Below are positions 1 through 8,456 of a stretch of DNA of 64,000 nt, piece by piece. The notes beneath the pieces are model-generated. The model did not search any database. It saw only the letters and a program-made list of their open reading frames with translations, and had not been told where the DNA came from. How positions within the stretch are numbered: position 1 is the first letter of the stretch; every line of letters starts with the position of its first letter. Origin of the DNA: Gammaproteobacteria bacterium UBA3067 (GTDB taxonomy: Bacteria; Pseudomonadota; Gammaproteobacteria; Pseudomonadales; UBA3067). The DNA lies in assembly GCA_002366835.1 (NCBI GenBank), contig DFBZ01000038.1, positions 129,163-193,162 on the forward strand. The letters run 5' to 3'. The translations under genes and the position numbers were made by a program.

Positions 1-480
1 AATCCACAAAATGAAACGATTCCTGAAGGCTCTCGCGTTATTCCTCTTACCATAATCACCGATACCACTGACGATATGCTTGTTATGCAGGAAGAAATAT
101 TTGGGCCAGTACTGCCAGTAAAAGGGGTCGATAGCATTGACGAGGCTTTTAACTTTGTAAAATCTCGCCCTCGTCCTCTTGCGCTCTATTATTTTGATTC
201 CGATAGAAAGCAGGGTGAAAAAGTGATGGATGAAACCATCGCCGGCGGGGCCTGTGTTAATGATTCAGTGGTGCATCTTGCGAATATGAATATGCCTTTT
301 GGCGGCACGGGTGATAGTGGTGTTGGTGCTTATCACGGTTTTGATGGCTTCTGTGAATTCTCTCATAAAAAAGGTGTGCAGATGTCTAGCGCGAGGTTTT
401 CACCCACAGCGCTACTAGGTGGCTCTTACCCTGAATTTGTACTGGGGATTATGAAGAAGGCATCTAAGTGGCTAAGCTAG
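1..480 (+). CDS. Aldehyde dehydrogenase, C-terminal part (coniferyl aldehyde dehydrogenase-like)
   Basis: The reading frame is open from base 1, so the gene starts before the window and only about 159 C-terminal residues are seen. The segment EEIFGPVLPV and the later NMPFGGTGDSGVGAYHG stretch are the classic C-terminal aldehyde dehydrogenase motifs (NAD(P)-dependent oxidation of aldehydes to acids). The spacing and the GFCEFSHKKGV-type end are most like the coniferyl aldehyde dehydrogenase subgroup. The catalytic Cys/Glu region lies outside the window, so substrate is inference. It is followed by a strong hairpin terminator. Confidence 0.88.
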   Translation, partial: NPQNETIPEGSRVIPLTIITDTTDDMLVMQEEIFGPVLPVKGVDSIDEAFNFVKSRPRPLALYYFDSDRKQGEKVMDETIAGGACVNDSVVHLANMNMPFGGTGDSGVGAYHGFDGFCEFSHKKGVQMSSARFSPTALLGGSYPEFVLGIMKKASKWLS

Positions 481-525
481 TTTAATTAGCCTGCTTGGGT
501 GCTTCACGCAAACACTTAACGCTGT

Positions 526-562
526 AAAAAAACCTCAATCAAAAAATGATTGAGGTTTTTTT
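526..562. terminator. Bidirectional intrinsic terminator
   Basis: Perfect 11-bp stem (531-541 with 547-557) and an AAAAA loop, with seven T after the stem on the plus strand and seven A before it, so it can serve both the aldehyde dehydrogenase gene and the convergent ABC ATPase gene ending at 698. Confidence 0.9.
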
Positions 563-697
563 ATATCTTAGACTTTCTATCTCTTGTTTGAGCCAGATTA
601 AGTCTTCACTTTTTCTGGCGACTGGTTTGGCGGAGGGCTTTCACTGTGCCTCATTATGTCCAATTCAAATGTTTGTCGCCTAGTTCTCGATAGGTGT

Positions 698-1753
698 TTA
701 GTTCTCAAGCTTGAATGTGGTGAGGTGAGGGATATTGATCGAAATTCCGATAATATCGCCGATATTAAAATTCATATTACTGGGGAAATGAGCGTCGAGA
801 TGATTTCCTTTGGCGAGCTTTAGAGTATAAATAATGCTTGGTCCGGCAAAGGTTTTTGAGATAACTTCTGTTTTGCAGGGGCTATCGGCATCGGGGCTGA
901 TGTCGCCGGGTCGAATTAAAACCTCCAGTTGGTCCCCTTTTTGCCAGTGGGTATTTATCGGGCTTTTCATTTGACCGGCTTCGGTCTCAATTAACCCTTC
1001 GTTAATAACAGTACCCGAAATAAATTGGCCGTCGCCCACAAAGGTGCTAACGAAACGATTCTGTGGTTTATGGTAAAGGTTAAAGGGGGTATCCCACTGT
1101 TGTAATTCACCGTTTTCGATCACAGCAACTTTATCGGCAACTGCGAAAGCTTCTTGCTGGTCATGGGTGACTAGAATGGCGGTGGTGCCATTTTGTTTTA
1201 GCAGCTCTCGTACTTCTGCAGAGAGGCGTTTGCGTAAGTCTGTGTCGAGATTGGAGAAGGGTTCGTCCATCAAGAGAATATCTGGCTCGGGAGCCAGCGC
1301 CCTTGCAATAGCGACACGCTGTTGTTGTCCGCCTGAAAGCTCATGGGGGTGGCGTTTCGCAAGCGAAGCAAGCCCCACTCGTTCAAGAAAAACCATGGCT
1401 TTTTCGTGTTTATTTTTTTTGTTGTTTTTTAAGCCGAAGCAGACATTTTCTAACACAGAAAGGTGAGGAAAAAGTGCGTAGTCCTGAAAAATCATACCAA
1501 TGTGACGATCTTCCGGGCGCAGGTTTTTTTTCGGGCTGCTTATTTCTTCTCCTTTAAGAATAATGCGTCCTTGCCGAACCGGTAAAAAACCAGCGATGCC
1601 TCTTAATAGGGTGGTTTTGCCGCAGCCCGATGGGCCAAGCAGTGAGCCGATTTCTCCTTGTGATAAGGAGAGGCTGAAATTTTTGATGATTCTTTCTTCA
1701 TCAAAGCGGCACTCTACATGCTCAAGGCGAAGATGTGCGTGCTCAGTTGGCAT
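698..1753 (-). CDS. ABC transporter ATP-binding protein, FbpC/AfuC (iron(III)/spermidine-type) family
   Basis: 351-residue ATPase subunit that would power an inner-membrane importer. Seen: Walker [10 protein letters not shown] (40-48), Q-loop Q90, signature LSGGQQQRV (139-147), Walker B ILLMDEP (159-165), D-loop SNLD and H-loop His197. A C-terminal TOBE-like regulatory domain (about 235-351) is typical of the FbpC/PotA/CysA class. The start overlaps the end of argF by 11 nt, so translation is probably coupled. No permease or binding-protein gene is nearby, so the transported substrate cannot be told; iron(III) is the family's commonest annotation. Confidence 0.85.
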   Translation of the reverse strand: MPTEHAHLRLEHVECRFDEERIIKNFSLSLSQGEIGSLLGPSGCGKTTLLRGIAGFLPVRQGRIILKGEEISSPKKNLRPEDRHIGMIFQDYALFPHLSVLENVCFGLKNNKKNKHEKAMVFLERVGLASLAKRHPHELSGGQQQRVAIARALAPEPDILLMDEPFSNLDTDLRKRLSAEVRELLKQNGTTAILVTHDQQEAFAVADKVAVIENGELQQWDTPFNLYHKPQNRFVSTFVGDGQFISGTVINEGLIETEAGQMKSPINTHWQKGDQLEVLIRPGDISPDADSPCKTEVISKTFAGPSIIYTLKLAKGNHLDAHFPSNMNFNIGDIIGISINIPHLTTFKLEN

Positions 1754-2654
1754 TGTTCAGCAAGAATTCCAATAAAGCTTTTTGTGAGTGCAGCCGATTT
1801 TCTGCCTCATCCCACACGACGGAATAATTACTGTCGAGCATTTCTTCGCTGATCTCTTCACCTCGGTGGGCGGGCAAACAATGCATAAATAAGGCATTAT
1901 TTGCGGCGTGCTGCATTAATTTGTTATTAACTTGGTAAGCACCAAAAGCAGCGCGTCGTCGTGTTTGTTCATCCTCTTGCCCCATGCTGGCCCATACATC
2001 TGTCGCTACGAGGTCGGCACCTTTAACAGCATCTTCTGGTTTTGATATAAATGCGACGTTGCTTTTGTTATTTTGGAGTAACTCCGCGTTGGGCTCGTAC
2101 CCCGCCGGGCTGGATATATTGAGCTGAAAATCCAGACAGCTGGCCGCGTTGATATAGGAGTTACACATGTTATTGCCATCACCTATCCAGGCGACGGTTT
2201 TACCCTGAATACTGCCCCGGTGCTCGGTAAAGGTTTGGATGTCCGCAAGTAACTGACAGGGGTGGAAGTCGTCAGTCAGCGCATTAATGACGGGGACATC
2301 GGAATACTGTGCAAAACGTTCCAAGGTCTGGTGTGCGAAGGTGCGAATCATAATGATATCGACCATACGTGAAAGTACCCGTGCACTGTCTTCGATTGGT
2401 TCCCCACGGCCAAGCTGTGTATCGCGAGGCGATAAAAAGATGCTGCTACCACCCAACTGCGTCATGCCTGCCTCAAAGGAAACTCGTGTACGTGTAGAAG
2501 ATTTTTCGAAAATCATCCCAAGGGTTTTGTGCTTAAAGGGCGCTTGCACAGCCCCGGATTTGTGTGCCTTTTTCATCTCAATAGCGCGACTTATAAGGCT
2601 ATTAAGCTCCGTGGGAGAAAGGTCTTTTAAGGTTAGAAAATGTCGTACTGGCAT
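1743..2654 (-). CDS. argF: Ornithine carbamoyltransferase
   Basis: Makes citrulline from ornithine and carbamoyl phosphate in arginine synthesis; cytoplasmic. The start at 2654 gives [11 protein letters not shown], which matches the usual N-terminus (a longer open frame to 2744 has an atypical leader), and 303 residues. Seen: carbamoyl-phosphate loop STRTR (53-57), HPCQ (131-134) and the ornithine-binding HCLP (258-261). It lies 34 nt after argD and overlaps the ABC ATPase gene by 11 nt, forming one apparent operon. Confidence 0.95.
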   Translation of the reverse strand: MPVRHFLTLKDLSPTELNSLISRAIEMKKAHKSGAVQAPFKHKTLGMIFEKSSTRTRVSFEAGMTQLGGSSIFLSPRDTQLGRGEPIEDSARVLSRMVDIIMIRTFAHQTLERFAQYSDVPVINALTDDFHPCQLLADIQTFTEHRGSIQGKTVAWIGDGNNMCNSYINAASCLDFQLNISSPAGYEPNAELLQNNKSNVAFISKPEDAVKGADLVATDVWASMGQEDEQTRRRAAFGAYQVNNKLMQHAANNALFMHCLPAHRGEEISEEMLDSNYSVVWDEAENRLHSQKALLEFLLNNAN

Positions 2655-2688
2655 ACTGCTAAATCCATGATTCAAAAAACAACACCTA

Positions 2689-3870
2689 TTACTGCTTAAG
2701 CAGAAAGGTGCTAATAAGGGTTGAGAGTTTTTGTATGATCTCATCCGCCTCGGTATTGCTTAATACCAAGGGGGGAAGCAGGCGTACAACATTCCCAGCT
2801 GTCACGTTAATTAACAGCCCCTTGTTGAGCGCTTGCTGGACAAGCTCGCCACAGGGTAATGCAAGTTCGATGCCTATCATTAAGCCTTTGTTGCGGATTT
2901 CTGTCACGTTTTCAAGTTCTGCGAGACGGTCATTCAGGCCATCGCTTATTCTTTTTCCAAGTTCACTTGCACGTTGAATTAATCCGTCTTTTTCAAGCGT
3001 TGTTAGCACGGCCAGTGAGGTAGCGCAGCCAAGGGGGTTGCCACCATAGGTGGAGCCATGAGCACCGGGCTGGAATAATTCTGTCGCCTTTCCTGCCACT
3101 AAGCAGGCACCAATTGGGAAACCATTGCCTAGGCCTTTTGCGGTGGTAACCACGTCTGGCAAGATGCCGTTATGCTGGTAAGAAAAATATTTCCCAGTTC
3201 GCCCGTTGCCTGTTTGAACTTCATCGAGCATTAACAGCCAGTCGTGCTCTTCGCAAATTTCTTTTAGTGCATTGAGGTAGTCGTTGGCGGGTATGTTGAG
3301 CCCGCCTTCTCCCTGAACCGGTTCCACCAAAATGGCAGAGATAGAAGGGTTATTTTTGGCGATGGTTTTAATGGCATCTACATCGTTGTAGGGCGCGCGC
3401 GTTAATCCTCGAATCAAAGGCTCGAAGCCTGCTTGCACCTTACGGTTTCCAGTAGCGCTTAAGGTGGCCAGAGTGCGACCGTGAAATGAGTCCTCCATAA
3501 CGATGATGCTGGGAACTTCTATGCCTTTTTTATGCCCGTGCAGGCGCGCTAACTTTATAGCTGCTTCATTCGCTTCTGCGCCAGAGTTACCAAAAAACAC
3601 GCGCTCCATGCCTGATAAGTTGCGTAAACGCTCTGCAAGTTCGGTTTGCTTGTCGATATGATAGAGGTTGGAAGTGTGGATTAAACGTGAGGCTTGTTCT
3701 GTAATAGCCTGCGTTATCGCAGGATGGCAATGCCCTAAACCACATACACCAATACCGCTCATGGCATCAAGATAGCGATTGCCGTCGGTATCCGTGAGCC
3801 AGGCACCTTTGCCTTCGGTGAAATGAACGGGGAGTCTGGCGTAAGTGGGGATTAGTGCATCAGTTGTCAT
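2689..3870 (-). CDS. argD: Acetylornithine/succinyldiaminopimelate-type aminotransferase
   Basis: PLP-dependent class-III aminotransferase of 393 residues, converting N-acetylglutamate semialdehyde to N-acetylornithine. Seen: GNSGAEAN phosphate-binding loop (94-101), DEVQTG (216-221) carrying the PLP-nitrogen-binding Asp, and the Schiff-base lysine K245 in TAKGLGNG. First gene of an argD-argF pair, which supports an arginine role over the catabolic AstC role; the sequence alone cannot exclude a dual function. Confidence 0.92.
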   Translation of the reverse strand: MTTDALIPTYARLPVHFTEGKGAWLTDTDGNRYLDAMSGIGVCGLGHCHPAITQAITEQASRLIHTSNLYHIDKQTELAERLRNLSGMERVFFGNSGAEANEAAIKLARLHGHKKGIEVPSIIVMEDSFHGRTLATLSATGNRKVQAGFEPLIRGLTRAPYNDVDAIKTIAKNNPSISAILVEPVQGEGGLNIPANDYLNALKEICEEHDWLLMLDEVQTGNGRTGKYFSYQHNGILPDVVTTAKGLGNGFPIGACLVAGKATELFQPGAHGSTYGGNPLGCATSLAVLTTLEKDGLIQRASELGKRISDGLNDRLAELENVTEIRNKGLMIGIELALPCGELVQQALNKGLLINVTAGNVVRLLPPLVLSNTEADEIIQKLSTLISTFLLKQ

Positions 3871-4009
3871 TATAAAAGCCTTCCATGAAGCGGCAAGATG
3901 GTTCGGTTATATGGAGTAAGTTTTCGGTTAGAAAGTTGATGGGTTTTTATTAAAACCGCATTAGTTTCACGGATAATAATAATGAATATCAGTTTGCTAT
4001 AGCGAAAAT

Positions 4010-4032
4010 AAAAAAAGGCAGCTTGGGCTGCC
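4010..4032 (-). terminator. Intrinsic terminator of the nitronate monooxygenase-like gene
   Basis: On the minus strand the stem GGCAGC/GCTGCC (4017-4022 with 4027-4032) with a 4-nt loop is followed by seven T. It sits 48 nt after the stop of the gene ending at 4080. Confidence 0.85.
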
Positions 4033-4079
4033 ATTACAATAATAGTCTGATGATAGCCAGAATGCGGCTACAAGGCAAT

Positions 4080-5105
4080 TTAGGCGATTTTAGCCCGAAC
4101 ATCTTTCGCTTCTTGAATAACCCGATCCATGATTTCTGCAACAGAAGGAATGTCGTGGATACGACCTTGCACCTGTCCAACTAAATGAACGCCATTTTCA
4201 CAGTCGCCTTCTTTAATGGCAAGCTCAATCGCTTCCGTTGCATTGGAGGCTCTGGCCAGTTGCTTGAGCATTTTTGGGCCCATAATGAGGGCGCCGAAAA
4301 AAAGTTTTAACCAATGCAGGCGCATTTGTTCTGCAAGCCGAAAAGAGTTTTTAAACGCACGAACTGGGTTAATGGGGCGTTTACTGATTTGTTCCGCTCG
4401 GGCTGTCTTCATAACACGACAGTCCATGCCGTCAAATTTTGGGGTGTAAAGAGTGTCTTCGATGCTTTTGCTAAGCACCGTGCGTTTGGTGTTTTCGTGG
4501 ATGGGGCTTTCCTGGCTTATGGAAAATCGACTGCCCATGGCGATTCCTTCTGCGCCAAGGGCGAGCGCCGCAACGAGGCCTCTGCCATCGGCAAACCCTC
4601 CCGTGCCGATGACGGGAATATCAACTGCATCTGCAAGAGTAGGTACCAGTACAAGCGAGGTGACAGGGCCTCCATGGGCGGCAGCTTCGTGGCCTGTGGC
4701 AAGAAGGGCATCAACGCCATAACGTTGTGCTGCTAAGGCGTGTTTTTCGTTAACGACTGTCGCAATAACCTTTCCGCCGTAGGCATGGGCACGTTCTACA
4801 ATCCAGTCTCCTTTCCCGAGAGAGAAATTAATAACAGGTACTTGCTCTTCAAGGCCAACTTCAGCGTTTTCTTTAGCCCCAGGCATCATGAGAGTTACGC
4901 CAATTCCAAAGGGTTTGTCAGTAAGCTCCCGAATTTCTCTAATCGCTTGGCGAGTCTCTTCAGCACTTAAGGGGCCAGTTGCAAGTATGCCCAGGCCACC
5001 CGCATTGGAAACTGCAGCAACAAGTTTTGGAACCGACACCATGCTCATTCCGGGTAGTACAATAGGGTGTTCAATGCCAAAGCATTCGGTGAAGCGCGTT
5101 TTCAT
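4080..5105 (-). CDS. NAD(P)H-dependent flavin oxidoreductase, nitronate monooxygenase family
   Basis: 341-residue FMN-dependent TIM-barrel enzyme of the 2-nitropropane dioxygenase family, which oxidises alkyl nitronates; many members have other, unknown substrates. Seen: N-terminal PIVLPGMSMV and SNAGGLGIL (about 14-42), the GHEAAAHGG motif with the catalytic-type His (138-146), the phosphate-binding GTGGFADGRG (167-176) and GAEGIAMGSRF (184-194). It is a single gene with its own terminator. The family is sure; the physiological substrate is not. Confidence 0.88.
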   Translation of the reverse strand: MKTRFTECFGIEHPIVLPGMSMVSVPKLVAAVSNAGGLGILATGPLSAEETRQAIREIRELTDKPFGIGVTLMMPGAKENAEVGLEEQVPVINFSLGKGDWIVERAHAYGGKVIATVVNEKHALAAQRYGVDALLATGHEAAAHGGPVTSLVLVPTLADAVDIPVIGTGGFADGRGLVAALALGAEGIAMGSRFSISQESPIHENTKRTVLSKSIEDTLYTPKFDGMDCRVMKTARAEQISKRPINPVRAFKNSFRLAEQMRLHWLKLFFGALIMGPKMLKQLARASNATEAIELAIKEGDCENGVHLVGQVQGRIHDIPSVAEIMDRVIQEAKDVRAKIA

Positions 5106-5170
5106 GGTTTTCCCAAGTAGACCAATTTTATGTCAAAAATTAAGAATATTATTATTTGAATGGTCGTGTT

Positions 5171-5677
5171 TTAGTTTGATTGAGGTGTTACGGCATCGTT
5201 AGGTTCATTTGCTTGCTTATTCCGAGTATCGGTTGTAAAAACTTCAGCACAATCAAAATGATTTTTGTACCAAGCTTTTGCGTAATCAAGCCAAGCAAGT
5301 TGTGCTTTAAGCTCTATATACGCTTTTTGCGGTAGAGGGCGGCCGGACTTATAAGATTTATTCGCTTTGGAGTTTAATTCGCTCTCTAAACCGGATATTT
5401 TCGCAACGATTTCTTCCTGGTTTAAACCAATAAGTGATAGAAACGGAATTTCGATGCTGTCAGGAAAATCAGAGTTTTCACTGCTGTTCCAGTTAAGGAT
5501 GGCCTTCCAAGATTGCCCTTCAGCACCGCCTTTGTTCCCGCAGCTATCATCCAGGCATTCTATCCAGTAATTGAAGCGTTTTTTTCCGGACTTTTGAGCA
5601 CGGAGCGCATTTTTTATAAGACGGGCTTCGCAGCCGCATGAGCAAAAGTTTATTTCGGGATTAAGCAAAAGATCCAT
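5171..5677 (-). CDS. Small zinc-ribbon protein with Lar-like N-terminus
   Basis: 168 residues of unknown function. The N-terminal 60 residues hold two cysteine groups (CSCGC at 12-16 and ECLDDSC at about 41-47) followed by a W...A...WN pattern. This is the layout of the Lar (restriction alleviation) zinc-ribbon family, common in phages. The C-terminal half (about 85-150) is predicted helical and charged. It stands alone, upstream of the nitronate monooxygenase gene on the same strand. No phage genes surround it, so an anti-restriction role is only a family suggestion. Confidence 0.6.
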   Translation of the reverse strand: MDLLLNPEINFCSCGCEARLIKNALRAQKSGKKRFNYWIECLDDSCGNKGGAEGQSWKAILNWNSSENSDFPDSIEIPFLSLIGLNQEEIVAKISGLESELNSKANKSYKSGRPLPQKAYIELKAQLAWLDYAKAWYKNHFDCAEVFTTDTRNKQANEPNDAVTPQSN

Positions 5678-6535
5678 ATTCCTGTTGGTATTTCCTCTAT
5701 TGATTAATTAAATACCGTTTGCAAACTGAGTGTTATAAACGGGGTGAAAAAGCGATAGCTATTGCGTGGGTGGCTGTTATACGGGGTCACGCAACTTAAT
5801 GTTCAATGTTTTTCTCGCAGGGCCTTGTTTCCAGTGCAAAAAATCCTATAGGGCATCCTGCGTATAAATTATTAGCCACTATTTATGGCGAACATATTTG
5901 CCATAAATAAATAAACCAGATTATCACCTGAAGACTGAAGCTACCCTTATCTGCAATTAAGCGTTATTTTCTAAAAACTGACTTAATGTAAACCTTGCAG
6001 TCGATCATTGGCTTCAGAGCTTGTTTTATTAGTGGTCGTGTAAGCCGAAAATAAACGAAAGCCGCCATTTAGGGGGGGGTTAAAACCCCTGTAATTTTAA
6101 TTATCTCTATAACAAAGTATGACCCACGCCGAACAAACTAATAATAATGGCGGTGTTTTAAAAAACCTATGGTCAGTATGATGATTCCTTAGCGCTCAAG
6201 CCCCTTAAAGTTAAGAGGATACATAGAATGTTTTGCTTGAGGCGCATACGCTTATGGCCAGTAGTATTAAGGGTACAGTGATTAAATGCAATATCCCATT
6301 ACCAAGTAAAATAACCCACATCGAAATCCATGTTTTTTTGAATGTTAGCGGGTTGTGGTCATATTGGCAAATAGAAATTGTTTATATCGGCCCATATAGC
6401 ATGGGGGGCTGACTAACTGCGGGGTGGTTTACTAGGTTGTTTTGAAGAGCGCGTCATGAATAAGGGAGCCTTAGCGTGTTCAACTGCTAGAATTGGAGCA
6501 CGTACGGAAAAATAATCATTTCAGGGAGTGGTGTT
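5678..6535. other. 858-bp gene-free region with structured inverted repeats
   Basis: No convincing reading frame on either strand. It holds a perfect 10-bp hairpin (5880-5889 with 5900-5909, 10-nt loop) and a nested pair: CCGCCATT at 6062-6069 with AATGGCGG at 6146-6153, enclosing a G8 run (6072-6079) and a CCCC block (6086-6089) that can pair. Just before moxR is AGGGAG (6523-6528), a ribosome-binding site for the TTG start at 6536. Confidence 0.6.
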
Positions 6536-7447
6536 TTGATTACTCGGGCAATAGAGGAAGCCAGCAAGGTTATCTTGGGCAAGGACCATCAAATACGCCT
6601 GGCGATGGTATGCCTTTTAGCACGAGGTAATCTGCTTATCGAAGACTTGCCAGGAATGGGGAAAACAACCTTATCTCAGGTTTTGGCACAGGTTTTCGGT
6701 CTAAGCTATAAGAGAATCCAGTTCACTAGCGATTTATTGCCGGCCGATATCCTGGGTGTTTCAGTTTTCGATAAAGACAGCGGTGACTTTACGTTTAAAG
6801 CTGGACCAATCTTTGCTCAATTGATATTGGCCGATGAAATAAACAGGGCCAGCCCAAAAACTCAGAGTGCTTTGCTTGAGGCAATGGAGGAAAGGCAAGT
6901 GACTGTCGAAGGCAACACTCGCTCGTTACCCGAGCTGTTTTTTGTCATTGCTACACAGAACCCATCTTCCCAAATGGGAACTTATCCCTTGCCTGAATCC
7001 CAACTAGATCGATTCTTGATGCGCATTCATCTCGGTTATCCGCCGGCAGAGGCGGAAAAAATTATGTTGATGGGGGGGCAGGGAGCCGTTTCAGCAAAGG
7101 ATATTAATACGATAATAGGGCCTTCTGATTTGGCTCAGCTTCAGTCACAAGTGGCTCAGGTGCATTTATCTGAGGCAGTTGTTGATTATATTCTAAGGCT
7201 GGTGCATTTCACTCGGCAGCGAGGGCATTTTCTCTGCGGTGTATCACCTCGCGGCTCTTCGGCTCTTGCCAGAAGTGCGCAAGCCTGGGCCTTGATTGAT
7301 GGGCGTGATTTCGTTCTGCCAGAGGATGTTCAGGCAGTTTTGCCCGCAGTGATGGACCACCGCGTACAGATAAGCTCTGCTCAATTTGGCAGAAGCAACG
7401 ACAAGGCGAGTGAGCTGCTGCTTTCACGAGTATCTATAGCTGGGTAG
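6536..7447 (+). CDS. MoxR-family AAA+ ATPase
   Basis: 303-residue AAA+ chaperone-like ATPase. Seen: Walker A DLPGMGKTT (37-45), Walker B LILAD-E (96-101) and a sensor-1-like ATQNP segment. MoxR proteins are thought to help metal or cofactor insertion or complex assembly with VWA or DUF58 partners. The start is TTG with AGGGAG 7 nt upstream; no ATG lies nearby. It heads moxR-DUF58-tgpA, the standard trio in gammaproteobacteria (7-nt gap, then 8-nt overlap). Confidence 0.9.
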   Translation: MITRAIEEASKVILGKDHQIRLAMVCLLARGNLLIEDLPGMGKTTLSQVLAQVFGLSYKRIQFTSDLLPADILGVSVFDKDSGDFTFKAGPIFAQLILADEINRASPKTQSALLEAMEERQVTVEGNTRSLPELFFVIATQNPSSQMGTYPLPESQLDRFLMRIHLGYPPAEAEKIMLMGGQGAVSAKDINTIIGPSDLAQLQSQVAQVHLSEAVVDYILRLVHFTRQRGHFLCGVSPRGSSALARSAQAWALIDGRDFVLPEDVQAVLPAVMDHRVQISSAQFGRSNDKASELLLSRVSIAG

Positions 7448-7454
7448 ATACTCT

Positions 7455-8456
7455 ATGAATATCCCGTTTTTACCCAAATCACTTATACCTGGTTGTTTAG
7501 AAGCGTTAATACGTAAGCGCGTTGGCTTTTGGCTTGAAAAGCGCATTCCTCCTTCTGACCAAGTGGTTCTTGATCATAGACGAATCTTTATTTTTCCAAC
7601 ATTTAATGGGCTGATGTTTTTGGGTGTAGTCGCCATCTTGTTTTTGGCAGGCATCAACTACGAAAATAATCTCATAATGGCCTTATGTTTTTTATTAGCG
7701 GGCCTATTTTTAAACGGCATTTTTGCTACTTACCGGAATTTGTCGGGTTTGTGCTTAGAAAGCGCCGGTGCTGCTCCGGTCTGCACAGGGGAGTCAATCA
7801 GCTTCTGTTTGAAAATAAGCAGCGCGAACTGTTCCACGGGCCAATCTCTCCAGCTTAAAATTCCTCGGCAGGATAGCGTAATGGGTTCTCTCAATTTAGA
7901 GGGCCAATCGCTTGTATCGCTTCCGTTTGTCACCCAGCAGCGGGGTTGGTGCAAGCCGGGTCGTTTTCACCTTCAAACGTATTATCCTCTTGGTTTAATA
8001 CGATCGTGGTCCTGGGTTGATTTGCAGCTGGCTTGCCTTGTGTATCCCCAACCCACTTTTTGCCCGAAACAAAACAGCAGCGAAGAAGGTTTGGGTTATG
8101 AGGAAAGTGGCTTGCAAGAGGGCGTGGAGGATTTTGCAGAATTACGAAACTATCGTCTAGGTGATTCGCCTAAGCATGTCGACTGGAAGGTCTTTGCCAA
8201 GGGCAGAGGTTTACACACTAAAACATATCAGGGGCATTCTGGAGACTCGCAATGGGTTGACTGGTTTAGCTGGCCCGCCATAAACCAAGAAAAACGCCTC
8301 TCCGCCATGACCTATTGGATTATAAGGCATGCTAAAAAACAGGAGACCTTTGGTTTAAGGCTGCCCAATGGTGAAATTCCGCCTGGCTGTGGAGAAGCCC
8401 ATGTATTTCGTGCTTTGAAGACAGTGGCATTGTTTGGGCTTATAAACGATGAATAA
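7455..8456 (+). CDS. DUF58 domain-containing membrane protein
   Basis: 333 residues. Two hydrophobic segments near residues 55-95 suggest membrane anchoring. The DUF58 core is recognised from EGVEDFAELRNYRLGD (about 219-234) followed by P-HVDWKVFAKG, the conserved family block. The biochemical role is unknown; DUF58 proteins nearly always pair with MoxR ATPases, as here. It overlaps tgpA by 8 nt, indicating coupled translation. Confidence 0.88.
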   Translation: MNIPFLPKSLIPGCLEALIRKRVGFWLEKRIPPSDQVVLDHRRIFIFPTFNGLMFLGVVAILFLAGINYENNLIMALCFLLAGLFLNGIFATYRNLSGLCLESAGAAPVCTGESISFCLKISSANCSTGQSLQLKIPRQDSVMGSLNLEGQSLVSLPFVTQQRGWCKPGRFHLQTYYPLGLIRSWSWVDLQLACLVYPQPTFCPKQNSSEEGLGYEESGLQEGVEDFAELRNYRLGDSPKHVDWKVFAKGRGLHTKTYQGHSGDSQWVDWFSWPAINQEKRLSAMTYWIIRHAKKQETFGLRLPNGEIPPGCGEAHVFRALKTVALFGLINDE

